From Triatoma infestans (taxonomy: Eukaryota > Arthropoda > Insecta > Hemiptera > Reduviidae), in NCBI GenBank assembly GCA_011037195.1, contig JAAEAF010001535.1, positions 136,522-200,521 of the forward strand: 64,000 nucleotides of DNA, given 5' to 3'. The notes beneath the pieces were generated by a model. The model saw only the letters and a program-made list of their open reading frames with translations. It searched no databases and was not told the origin of the DNA. Each line of letters starts with the position of its first letter. The first letter of the stretch is position 1. A program made the translations under genes and the position numbers. Below, piece by piece: positions 1 to 13,100 of the stretch.

Positions 1-971
1 AAGAGATTATTGGTTACAACTTCTTTTATTTATTGGAAATTTACAACTGTAAGAGCAAGGCTGCTGCAACAAGTAAAGAATATGACATAGAGACGTGAGT
101 GGAATCATCGCCCAGTTAACCCATCTCCGAATATATTAGTTATTTACTGACTTCTATCGCCGAGTTAATCACGCAGCCAACGCCGCTTGAGTCGTCCAGT
201 ATCAGGAAGGGACAAAGATAAGAAGTGATGAATTAGAGAGTTAGAATGACCAAAATTGAGAGAATGAAATTTTTTGTACGGAATTGAATTTAATTCTTTT
301 ATAAATGAATTCTTTTTTATTTTATTTTGATCTTATCATCATTATTATTATTTATTTATTTATTTATTTTCCTTTTCCTTATTTATATTATTATTATATT
401 TCAATAATTAAGCCATGAGATGTAAAATTGAATATGTTCATTAACCATTTATTAATAGAGAAAAAACATCGTTGATAAATGTTATACTTCCAGAACAAAC
501 CGTTTTCAATCCTTCAATAATCTGGTTCTAAAATCTATGTGCTTCTACAATAATTCACTGACAACCTCCAATTCTTGCCATTTAATTTGAATCTAGTATA
601 TAAGATTTATCTGTTTAAAAATAAACCTCAACTCCCAGAATTTACAATATACAATAAAAAAAATGGTAAATATCCTCTTTTTCATTTAAATTACAAACTA
701 AAGATAAGGTATAATGCATTTATTAACACAATCCCTTCAATCTCGCCACCTTTAGGAGAACGGAGTGCCACTCACTTAGTGATCTGTAATACCGCACACT
801 ATTGCTTATGTAGAACTATGTGCTCTAATTTAACAGTTTTCTAGGGAATTTCTCAATCTGGCAGAGAAAGTGGATACTTTTCTCCCTTTTAGATTAAAAT
901 TGGATAGAAAGCATTTGTTATTATGTTAGTCCAGCCCTGACAATAATAATATTCAAATTCAATTATTTCAG
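1..971. other. Intron or upstream flank, no exon recognised
   Basis: AT-rich sequence upstream of the first recognised exon. A short TTTA-type microsatellite lies at about 349-372. I searched by eye for a B-type exon (GDxxxEExVLxWL) and saw none, so the previous exon is probably upstream of the window. Confidence 0.5.
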
Positions 972-1154
972 ATAATGATAATTGCGCTACTTGTCCTGCC
1001 ATTCTGGAAGAATTGGAAACAATTGATGATGATACTGATAAACATGGAATACAATTTGTGAAATCTAAAGATTCAAAATTAGCCTCAGAAATAGGCATAT
1101 TTAGTTTCCCAGCTTTAGTATACTATGAAACAGGTGTTCCTATTATGTATGACG
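972..1154 (+). CDS. Exon A1: thioredoxin-fold unit with CATC
   Basis: The acceptor is 'ttcag' before 972 and the donor is gtaaga at 1155. The first two bases complete a split codon, as in every A exon. The peptide runs NDNCATCPAILEELETIDDD and continues to the cis-Pro segment FPALVYYE and YDG. It has both a CxxC (CATC) and a cis-proline, so it is potentially redox active. It is the first recognisable exon; I found no B exon in 1-971. It can splice in frame to either 3130 or 12344. Confidence 0.88.
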
Positions 1155-4100
1155 GTAAGAGATTATTGTTTACAATTAATATTTCATTAATTTTTTTTAT
1201 TTTGCTGGATAAAAAATATCACCGGGAACAATTATTTCTTTTCTCTTAGTTAGAAACTCATTAAACAAATCTATCAAAGATAAAAAACACTCTTTGGTGC
1301 TCTGAACTCTGAAATTCGGGTAATCTTTAAAATTTCTCAACATAGTATTTTATATTTGAGTATTTTCAAGGGGAAGGATTATTATAAACAGTAGTTCAAA
1401 ATTATTAAGAAATATTCCAGAGATTATACTATGCTTTGCTTAAATGCTAGAAAAATCTAACTAATGCAGTCTGACTATAGCTAAATTATTAGATGGATCA
1501 TAACAAGCTAAGAACTACGACATTAATAAACTCGTCCTATACTTCGTAAAGAGGAACTATTATTATTGTAATAAAACAAAAATCTGTTAGTGACTAGCCC
1601 GTCTCCAGAATGCTTAACCCTAGAGGTACTAAATAAAAACCATGCCCAAAATGTTTACTAGATCTTTTATATCATTTATTGCCGCTACAATTCGCTCGCG
1701 TTCTTGTCCTATAGTCGACTGCCGGGAGTGAGCGAAAGTGTCGCCACAAGCTCTGCTCAGCTGCTACTAATGCGCTCCCTTTAACATAAGTATTATCCAC
1801 ATAAATTCTGAGTCCTCAATGATAAAGCAGTTTTCAATTTCTGGATAGTCTTATATGAAAATAAAAATGGAAAGAATAATTAATTACATTTGTTTATTTA
1901 TTTATTTTTTTTAAATTATCATTTATAACGTGGACAGCTGAATTGTTTAAATAAAATGTTAATTGAAAAGCAAAACCCAACTATATAATACTTCCAACAT
2001 AATAATCTCATTGTTGAAAATGTGGGTGTGTCCGCAATGCTGGATAACATCTGGTATTTTATCCATCGTAGCATGCATACTATGTTCCTGACCGGTTTCG
2101 GATTTTCATCCATCGTCAGAGCAAATTCACCAAGTTCGAGTAGAGAGTTCACTTTCGTGAACGTAATATTACTCTTACACTCACACTTGGTTGTATAACA
2201 AGTGTGAGTGTAACAGAAACATTACGTTAAAGTGAACTCTCTACACGAACTTGGTGAATTAGCACTGACGATGGACGAAAATCCGAAGCCGGTCAGGAAC
2301 ATAATCAGTATGCATGCATGACGACGCATAAAATACTAGATCATATTCTCAAATTAGAATAATATTTGGTGGAAAAAAATTTCAATAAACCTATTTTATT
2401 TGTTCCTGGTATAGGCAAATTGGAGATTGGGATATACTTACTTACTCCTTCTAATAAGTAACACTATCATATTACCGAGGTAAAACATAATAGCACTCTA
2501 TATGGCTCTAGCGCGACCACTAAAAAGTGCCCAAGTATTATATGACATTTCAATTTTGTGTTTTCTGATATTTCGAAAGCGCCATATATGTGGTGCCAGG
2601 TCAATTTTTTGATCATGGTTTCATGTGGGTATTACTATGTACCCTATTGTTTGCTATCGGCAACACACTATGCGCTACTAAAAGAGAGACCAGCTGAACA
2701 CGGTGTTAGCTGCTAATACCATCAAAAGCGATCCCAGCGAAGTTTTGACAACATTTTGTCCACTTTTAAATGCAGGCTCTTAGGTTTATGTCGTAATAGG
2801 AAATTGATTCACAAAGTCGGAAAATTATTATTACATCTTAAAAGCATAAACATGATTGATATGTATGGAAAGTCATGTAATTCGAACATACGTCTAGCAT
2901 TTATGCAAAAAGGAATTCAATTCATCGCAGCTTCATTCCAAAATGAAAAAACAGTTCCTGTTGATTTGACTTGTATTTTTACTCGCCACGAGTTCATTTT
3001 ACAAAGACATACTGTTGTCCATTTACATTTTATTTAATTTTCAAGCATTTTTTCTACAAATTGTATGAATAGCAGTGTCAATATTTTAATATATATATAA
3101 TAACATGTCATTACATAATCATGTTATAGGAAATCTTAAGAATGAAGAGAAGGTACTGGACTGGCTAATTGAACAAAAAAGTAAGAAATTAAAATTATCA
3201 AAGCCTAAAGTCTCAAAGAAAAAAATTAAAAGTTAATAATTTAATTAATTTATTTGCTAATTACATCTATCATTTCTTAAAATATTAAGCTTGCTTCAAT
3301 TTTTATTGTAATAATAATAATAATAATAATAAAATACTCTCTCTGTGTCTCTTTTCTTATCTTATCTAATTAAAATATATCTTATAAAATATTAAAAACA
3401 AAAATTTTAACGATCACACAAAATATGTTGCACTTGGAAATTACCTTAATTAAGCATGTTTATAATTATTTTATGTTTAAAGTGATATTGTGATTTGTAA
3501 ATATTGTGTAATTTGTGTAAATTATATATATAAAAGAAAGATAAACAAAAAAAAAAAATATATAAATTTTATTTATGTAATGAGAAATTAACTTTCCAGC
3601 CCATTTAATATAAGTGCCTTTATTTACTTTACATGAGAATTTAATAATTAATATTTAGGTAATGATGATGATGATGATGATGATGAATACGATGATGAGG
3701 ATGAAGATGAAGATGATGATGAATATGATGATGATGAGGATGAGGATGATTATTATAATGACGATGAGGATGATGAGGATGAGGATGAGGATGATTGTAA
3801 TTGTTTAATGAAAAAGTACTCAGGTACATTCCAATAGGAAAAACAACAAAAAATTCGTGTGACGTGTTCATGAAAAAACAAAAAAAAAATTTATAGTTGG
3901 TGAAAATAGATAACTAAAAAAAAGAAAATAAATAGAAAATAAATAAAATTACTAATAATATAAACCGATAACCAACCAAACATCAATTAATAATATTTTT
4001 ATTTTGAAAATGAACGAATAAGAAAATTAAGGAAATTAGGGGAATGTTTTCAAGCTTCTGTTGCCAGCTATGATTGATAAAATTATCCGATTTTTGTCAC

Positions 4101-7100
4101 ACATGTATGCAGAAGATTTAACTAGTTATGGTTGATTAATTGTTAGTACATCAAATAGAATTTCGTTCCAGAAAAAAAAAATTGACAAAATTATTGGCAA
4201 ACTTAGAACTTTGGAATTTCATACATGTAATTTTCGTTTGATTTGTCTAGAACAATGGTTTCGAAACAAAGTTCCCTGGACCTCTGGAGATCCACAACCC
4301 CTTTTCTAAATACGTTTTTATTCTATCTAATAAATATTTATTATTGATAAATATGTGGATGGGTCCGCAATGCTGGATAACATCTGGTATTTTATCCGTC
4401 TTCGCATGCATATTCATTTAACTCATTCATTTAACCAACAAGGATGAGTGTAACAGAAACATTACGTTGAAGTGAACTCTCTACACGAACTTGGTGAATT
4501 TGCTCTGACGGTGGATGAAAATCCGAAAACGGTCAGGACAAAATGAATATGCATGCTACGACAGATAAAATACCAAATATTTATTAATGCATTATTTTCA
4601 TCTTGTGCCTTTTCTTATATCTCGCACAAAATTGAGGAAATTTTTACGACGGTAAAATTTTAGAAAATTTCTTCCGGATCTAACTCATGAATATAAGTAA
4701 TGAATACTAAAGATACCAAAAAAAAAAGATGCTGCTACAGTGTGAGTTTAGACAAAACTCTGCACAAATTTGTGATTTGCTAAAAGCACCCATTAAAAGT
4801 TGAAGAAATAAGAATTTTTAAAAATAAAGGCATGGTATTGTAAAATTTGTTTTTATCGAAATAATTCTCACAGCTGAAAATGGGCATCCAACAATATACA
4901 TCTTTATTAATTCGTCCGAAAAAATCATTAAAGTTTCGAAACCATTGGTCTAAGAAATATTTTGTTTAATTAATATTGCTAAATGGTTTCTAAAAGTTAC
5001 AGGAAAGAAAATCATCATTAATGAGTTGAAAATCTTTTTCACAAGTTTTTTCAATTCATTTCATCGGGTTCATTTAGAGCTTACATATAACATTCTTCGT
5101 AATATTTTTCAGATAGTTTAAGACATTTTATTATTTACATTCCGCAAGCCTCAGAAAAAAAAATCATAATTTACTTCTATGATGTGTATAATTGAAATTT
5201 TGCTGATAAAATTCTTTGGGGGGGCAATCTTAATCTGAATTTTCTTAATTGTTTTAGGATTTAGCAGTATAAGCTTCTACTCATAATTAGGTTTTGAAAA
5301 AATATAAAAACCTTATTTTAGATATAGTGACTTCACCCAAATAATATTTAAAATTTATAAAATATTTTTTTGTTTAAATTATAATTTTTAAGAAATAGTT
5401 TCCAGAATGTTTTGGATTTTAAAGGTTTAATGAGTATAATTTAGGAAGTATTTTGAATGAAAATAACATAAACTTAAATACCTTAGAAATATTTATGAGA
5501 AAAACTTGATTTTAATTTTAAAATAACCTTTTGCAAATCATTCAAAAGCATACTTTTGTGACTGCATTGCCTAAGTTGTAAAGATCTGAAAATTTTGAAA
5601 TTGTAAATATTTTTCATAGTATTATCAAGTAAACTTTACAGGCATTTTATTCTTAGAATTTGATTTTTTTGTAAAGGTTTATATTGAAAATATGTAAAAT
5701 TTAAATTTCCTCTCTCTTTTTGTTTAATTTAAGGATTTAGCTGAAGTTTTCTGTTTGAACTATCCTATTTTTAAAATGATCGAATATAAAATCATTTTAG
5801 GTACCTTATTTTATGATTTTTCCTGTTAATTTTGGTTATGTATAATTTGTCCTAATTAGGGTTTTTACTTAGGAAAACAGTAAAAGATATTCTTCATTAT
5901 TTATTTAATTAAAACACTTAGAACAAGATGATAGTAAAGAGAGGAACCAATTTTTCAGCCAAGCCTGTTTTATTTTTCACATTTGTAGTGATTACAGATC
6001 TTTGTTTATAAATTTTCTAACGTTTCGGCACTAAACGTGCCATCCTTAGAGGAAATTCTACAAATATAGAAACATTATTCATACATTATTATATTGATAC
6101 AATTTGTATACAAATATACTTATTTTAATCACAAATTTAGTATTTATTTTTGTCCAAAAATTACTAACCACTTTTTAATCTGCTACTTTATGTGAAAATT
6201 TTTTTTATTATATTTTTTTATTGTTTTATTATTGTAGGCTTCGTTATTTTTATTGAACATTATCTGTTCACGTCTAATTTTAGTTAAAATTGTTTGTTAT
6301 TTATTTTAATCAGCCAAATATTTTTCTAGTGATGGTTACGTGGTTTATGTTGCTTTCTATTATTTTAATCTTTTTTCTGTAAAAAAGTTTTTTGTATACA
6401 CATAATTTTATATCTTAATTATTTTAATTATTGTGTCTTTTATTGTATGAATTGGATTTTATTGGTAATGGATTTTATGTATGAATAATGTTTCTATATT
6501 TGTAGAATTTCCTCTGAGGATGGCACGTTTAGTGCCGAAACGTTAGAAAATTTATAAAAAAAGATCTGTAATCACTACAAATGTGAAAAATAAAACAGGC
6601 TTGGCTGGAAAATTGGTTCCTCTCTTTACTACCATCTTATAATAGAAAACACTTCGGCCTTAAAATCAAAAAATTGTAAACTTAGAACAAGATTGTCTTT
6701 TTAATTAATAATTTGAGCTATTTGTTTTGAAAAAATGTTAATAAACGCCAAAAAATAAACATAATTTCTAATATCAGGAATTAATAATTCGGTTTCATCA
6801 AATATGTTCATATCGGTCTTCACTTTCAAAATTTAAAAATTGTTTTGCTATTTTTACCAACTGCTAAGTATTTGCTTTTACTATTTTGTTTTCTTAGTTT
6901 TGAGTAGGCAGAAATCTCAACGGGACGAAGTATTTATGTGTTTCAAACATTAGAGGTTTTTTTTTGTTTCAGTGTTTTCTCCATTCAATAAATAGATAAG
7001 TTTAAAAAAAAACTTTTTTTTTTAAATATTATTTTTCATTTCTGACCAGTTTCCTTGTGTGTAATAAGCTCCAAATCCTTTAACAAATTTGAAACCAATG

Positions 7101-10100
7101 GAAGTAAAGTAAAATAATAGGAAACTGATTAATAGGATCTTTTCCTTCTTCTATCGAAAAATGCACGCTATGCGAAGATAATTCTTCTATATTCTGTATA
7201 AACATTATAATTGTAAGATATTATAAGTTCAGTTTTCTTAGAAACAATGTAAACTAATAATATTTTACCAATCACAGATTTTTTAAAAATTAATTTTGTG
7301 AGGCACATTGTTTTTTTTTTTTTTTTTGACGATTTGAAGTATTTATTACATTCATAGATCTTTATCCTCAATTTTCATCAAAAGAAAACTGTTAATATAT
7401 TCTATATGATTTGTATGTTATGAATTAGAAATTTATAAGCACAACAAAATCCCTGTTTTTCTTCACCATATTATTTTGAAAACAATGATTTTTTTTCCCC
7501 CTTTTTTTTTTTATTTTATTGTGGCAGATTGTGTACAAAGAAAGAAATTGCTTTAAAGCTAACATTTATTTTTTGTCTTCATTTAGCTTGTTTTTTTGAT
7601 GCATGCTTCCCAGAAACCTTACTAACTCAGTCAAATTCGTCTGCAGCAAAAATGTTATTTTTTTCATTTTTATTTTTTATTTTTTTTTTTATTCAAAATT
7701 TGTTTTGTTTCCACAATTGACAATTCAGAAAAGAAAAAACATTTCAATAATTTAACATTAGCTTTATGCACATATTAAAAAATACAATTAAATAAATATA
7801 TCCATTGTAAATTAATTTTAAAGCATGCAGGAATTTCACTGATTTCATTTATTTTATTGATTTTTTTATTTGCAAGTGAAATTTTGTAGTTAGTTATTTT
7901 AGTGATAATTTTAACATTTTTATGAATATATAATTCAATTCTAAAATTCAAATATAATATAACGTCAGTTATTTTAATTTTTTTAAATAAAGGAATTCAA
8001 TTTACTTTTCAACAAAAACCCTTTAAATTTTTTTTTGTAGAATAATAATTATAATTATTTTATTTTTATTATTATTTTTTTTTTTTAATAACACTTCATC
8101 ACTGAACAAATTTTTGAAATAATAATTTTGCTGCAGGCGATGGCTGCTTCATGATTGGTTTGAACGCGAAGACGCAAGCTCTGCCAAAATTCTTTGAACC
8201 CTACAAGTGCTGTCCAGTTACAACTACTAAGAAGAAGGAAACAAAACTGAAACAAGTTTCATCTTCTAGGTCTTATAAAAAAAATGTACCATTAAAAAGA
8301 ACGGAGGTTGTTAAAAAAGATACTAAAAAAATACCATCAATTGTTCAGGAAAAGCCAAGTAAAGGGAAAAAAGGACTCTTTGGCAGTGGGAAGTATATTT
8401 GGTGGTGGTAAATTCCTAAAAAAAAAAAAAATTGTTCTGATATTCTTTCTTTTCTTTTTTTAACTAAAAATTTTAAATGTCTTATTTTTATTTTATTTTA
8501 TATAAATTTCAGATCTTCACCATGTATAAAGCATTAGATGATTCTAAGTCTTTTCAAAATGAGACAATTTTCAATGGTTTTAACAACCAACTTCACTTTT
8601 CACTAATTGTATTTGACATCTTCCAGGTTCGTTGTGATGGACTGAAAGGCTGTGATTGTGATGTACCAAAATTGCTTTCCCATTCTAAATGGATTCATAT
8701 GCCTCGTTAATCTTTCTTTCACCTTTTGCTTCAGCAAACCTGACATAACAATGTCTTTACTATATTTGCGCCCGTAGACATTCTCATAATAGTTGAGAAC
8801 CAATGATAGTCAGTGATGTAAATCTGTATAGAAAATATAGACATTATTCAATCTTCTTCGCAGCATTCTCGCAGTACATATTTGGATAATACTAATTACT
8901 GCCAAGAAACTGTGGTCTGTCAATCTTCATCACAGCATTCCTGCAGTAAATATTTGCATAGTGCCAATTACTGCCTAGAAACTGTGATCTGTTTTTTCTA
9001 GGCTTCCTTGATCCTCACCTTCTATTGCAGCTCATTCCTATCCAAGTCAGCGAACTATTCAAGTCCTAGAGAACCCGATAGTGATTGATTAATCATCTAA
9101 GATTGCCACACTTCGCTTAAGTAGTATTCGAACTAAAATCTATCAATGATGAGAACATTGATGAGCGCTAGTTCATGACTGAGAGAACTTGAATTCTCTT
9201 CCTAGATCTTCAAGAGGGGTTTTCTTGTTAAAATTTAGATGTAGCTCATCAAATCCAAGCGAAACGTTAGTTTATGCAAAAAAAAATTCTGAACCAATCT
9301 CATTTTTTAAAACTTAGCCTCATCTAGTATTTATTTTCTTATTTTCATTATTATTTTTTTTCCTTTTTTTCTACATTAACTCAAAAAGTAGTATTTTAAT
9401 TTTTATTTATTTATTATTTTGATACATTTTATGTTATATGAAACTTTTTGTTCATCCTTGTATGAAATTTTTACTAATTTCTTTTTTTTTTCTTTTACTT
9501 TATGACATAATATTAATACGCCAGTAATTAATGATCTCAAAAAAAAAAAAAATCGTTGGTTGCCTTATTCTTTAGCAAAAAAATTCAAATATTAAAACTC
9601 CATAAATTTATATAATAAATGAACTGTGCATTCTTTTATGGAATTATATATATCTATTAATTTAACTGAATTCTAAATTTTAAGAACCTCTACCTTTAAT
9701 TTTATATTTAATTATTCAGAAATAGTTTGCAAATTGGAACTTACAAAAAAAAAAAAAATCTATTTGGAGATTGGGAGTGGCCGATATTGTTTCCAACAAT
9801 TGAAGACTGTCTCTTATTTAAACGCTTCCTTCTAATTTTATAATCATGTTATTTAGTTTTTAAGATTTCATTAAAAATCGTATTATTATCATCATGCAGT
9901 ATATTCTTTAAAATATCGTCATTAACTTAGATTTTCAGTTTCTAATTATTTATTTGTTTTAAACTAACAGACTTTACACCATTGAATTAATATTTTGATT
10001 AAAAGTTAATAAAAAATAACCTTTAGTTTTCATGTTTGAATCTATACTATTGCAATCTGGAAGCAGTACTATGTTTCTAGGAAGTTCTTTAACGTATTTG

Positions 10101-13100
10101 TAAGAGTGGAAACTTTACAAATCACCAGATAATACAAAAGTTTAGATCTAAAACGTTAACTAAGGCAAAAAGTTTAATGTGCTTTAAAAATATAAATGAA
10201 TTTTTGAATTTACCCTTTTAAATAAAAACGAAGACATAACTATACTTTTATAAAAATGAAATCTATCCCAGATCTAAAAATATAGAATAAAAAAAATTGG
10301 AATCTATGTATTTATGACAGGATTTGTTAAAGAATTATGTTTTTAAAACTGTTTTAAACAATTCAGAAGATATTTATTTGGAATTGCCTTATTTTTATGT
10401 AAATTTCTAAATGCATATCTTTGAATCAAAATAAAATTGGACTTATTATTATAATTAATAGTTTATTTAGAATTAACGCGCTTTCTTTTTAATTAATATA
10501 TATTACTCCTATATCTTTGTCTCATTTATAGTATACTGAATAGAAAACTTTTATAAGTTACCGTTAAAAAAAAATATAAACAATTAATCTTTAAGCTCAA
10601 ACGTTTCCTCCGGTATTTGAAAGTGAATTTTAATAAAAAATAAGAAAAGTAAACAAAATATATATATAAATATATTTGTTATAGTTCCTGAATTAAATTG
10701 CATTTCAAATAATAAAATAAATTGTAAGCAAATATAAATCAGCCTTGTCACCATTTTTTCATTAAATGAATAAATAAAATTAAAATGATTATATTAAAAC
10801 ATTTGGCGTTTCTTTTTTTTTTTTTTTAAAAAAAAAACACATTAAAACTAATCACATACTTTATACCCTTTTGTATTGTTTCATTATTTTTATAAGTTCA
10901 TTATTTTTGACAAATTTATGTGATAAGGTTTTTAATTAAATAAAACTTTATAGATTAATCATTATTGGTAATAGTTTTAAGTACTTCCTAAAACTTATTT
11001 TGTAAGGAAGCAATAATATAATTTTTTAGTTCTTAAATAAACTATGTTTAACATTATTTGAATTCATATTTACTAAAAAAAAAAAATCATTGGTCCATTT
11101 GCACATATTTTGATGCTGTATACATCTTTAATTTCATTAAAAAAATTATATATTATAGGGTAGATAGTATCATTTTTTTTTTTTTAAATGAATTTCAAAA
11201 TAAAATAAAAAAGGTTGTTATAATCATCATCATCTGCAGGGTGTAAAATAATTAATTTTTTTGTTTATTGTTATTTCAATAATTTGTTAATTAATATATA
11301 ATAATTTTATATAATTCAAATATTTTTCAATTAGTCATTTACCAGTTCACCTTCTTTTTTTTTTTCAAAAAAAAAAAACTGAATAGGTAATTTTTCTTTT
11401 TTCTATTTTTTTTTTTTTAATTTAAAAGATGTTTCTACAATGAAAAATTATAAAAATATTATTTTTTAAAGTTACCTCATAATTGCTTTCATCGCAGTGC
11501 CAATCACAAAAAAAAAAGAAAGAAAAAAAAAGGTGGTTTTGTTATGTGAAAATAACTTTCTTCATGTAATTCTTAAAGAACCATTTTTTTAAGTTGAGGA
11601 ATTCTTGTTCTACCCTTCCATTCGTATTATTAATTTAGACAATTGTCGATCTTTTGAGTCAGGGAATTAATAAAAACCTTCTTACTTTCCCTTAACGTTG
11701 GGCAAAATAAAATTTGTGGAAAAATAAATTACATATTTCTCAAACTATTGATTTTTTCTTTAAGACAAATAACTTAGTACAACTTTTTATACACATTACT
11801 AAGATCTTTAAATAAAAATTTCAATAGTTTTAGTAATGTGTAATTTTTTTTTTCCAACACATATTATGTTAAGATAGGAATATTCCGAGACATTAAAAGG
11901 AACCTAAAACGATTGGTATTTTTTTTTTTTTATAATACTTTCTGATTCAAAATCTTGACCATTTTCTAAATAATATATGGAACTATTTTTTGACCAAATG
12001 TATGTTCTTTTCTCAGTAAATGATGGATGTTTTATACATCAGAATACGCTCGTATTTCTTACCTATTGTACCTTCATGTTAATTACCAAGGTAGTCCCCC
12101 CATTGACCGGATATGTGGCTTTGGACACCCGTTCAATCTAATTCATCCTAAAATCATTCTTTATATATTTCAAATCATACCATTCACAATTATTTTATAT
12201 TAAATATTTCATGTAGCCAAATTTCCTATATTCCAAATTTCACTCAAATCATTTTCATTTTGGGAACATCTTGTCATACTTTACTCAATTATTTTAAAAT
12301 TTAGCCCTTTATTATGCAATGAATAAAATTTATGAAATAACAGGAGATTTATTGGATGAAAGAAAAGTATTAGATTGGATGGTTCAACAAAAATCAGATG
12401 AAAGTATTGAATACATAAACAGACAAAAACTTTTCAAATATATTGAAACTAAAGAATTTTTAGCCGTTGTATTTTGTAAGTATATATTTTATAAGTTGTA
12501 ATATTTATATTTTAATAATTGTTTACAAAACATTTACATTAATTTCATGTTTATTTTACTAATGTTTAGATAACGATGAAGATCCTGATGTTCCTCGAGT
12601 GTTAAGGCATATTGAACTTATTGATGATGAAGCAGCAGAGTATGGCATAAAAATTGTAAAATGTGATGATTTGCTAATGGCTAAAAAATACGGATATAGA
12701 AATCCACCTGGAATCTCCTACTTTAGGAAAGGAAAATATATAAATTATGATGGTAAGCTAAAAATTGATATTGAAGCTGTATGGATCACTTGGGTATAAG
12801 CTAAGATTTTACAGAATAGGTTTTTTTTTTTTAGTTTTTTGAAATTTTCTCGCAAAAAGTTTCTTCAAACTTATAACGCTTGTTGCATAGATTGAAACGT
12901 ATCACTTTTATTTGAAACTTTTTTCTAAACATTATTTCTTAGAGATACTGGGAGGCTGTCAGTTAATTTAAAATTAAAATTGCATAAGGTTTCTTAATTT
13001 TGACATAGAGCGCTCCACATAAGGCCGCTCAGGTATGAAAGTAAAATCCCCACTATTATTTTCTTTGGTCACTGCAACTAAACATTGTTACGTTGCAGTT

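Larger units (their letters stand above)
2031..2341. mobile_element. Foldback element family F1, copy 1
   Basis: The left arm (about 2031-2195) and the right arm (about 2200-2341) are inverted copies around a short centre near 2196-2205. Both contain tagagagttcact or its complement and gacgatgga-type segments. The ends read 'ggtattttat' and 'ataaaatacta'. There is no transposase. Each arm carries a hammerhead-like core, better preserved in the left arm (minus strand). Related copies lie at 4353-4567 and 48459-48545. Confidence 0.78.
5925..6638. mobile_element. Foldback element family F2 with 163-bp inverted arms
   Basis: Arms at 5925-6087 and 6476-6638 are inverted copies with few differences. 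The outer ends read aagatgatagtaaagagagg and its complement. The middle 390 bases are AT-rich and non-coding. Each arm carries a hammerhead-like motif; the right one has an intact core. No clear target duplication is seen. It could be an internally deleted Penelope-like element or a non-autonomous foldback. Confidence 0.8.

Noticed and set aside
2756..3037. 93-codon + frame in the intron after exon A1
   Set aside because: It begins without ATG, has no splice sites matching the gene phase and no similarity I recognise.
3641..3871. His/Pro-rich minus-strand open frame
   Set aside because: It is the reverse complement of the GAT/GAG-rich acidic exon; the sense strand fits the splice phases.
8603..8803. 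Minus-strand frame (MGKQFWYITIT...) and the opposite + frame ending CDVPKLLSHSKWIHMPR
   Set aside because: Both are open over the same stretch. Neither has phase-compatible splice sites with the gene, and neither is recognised.
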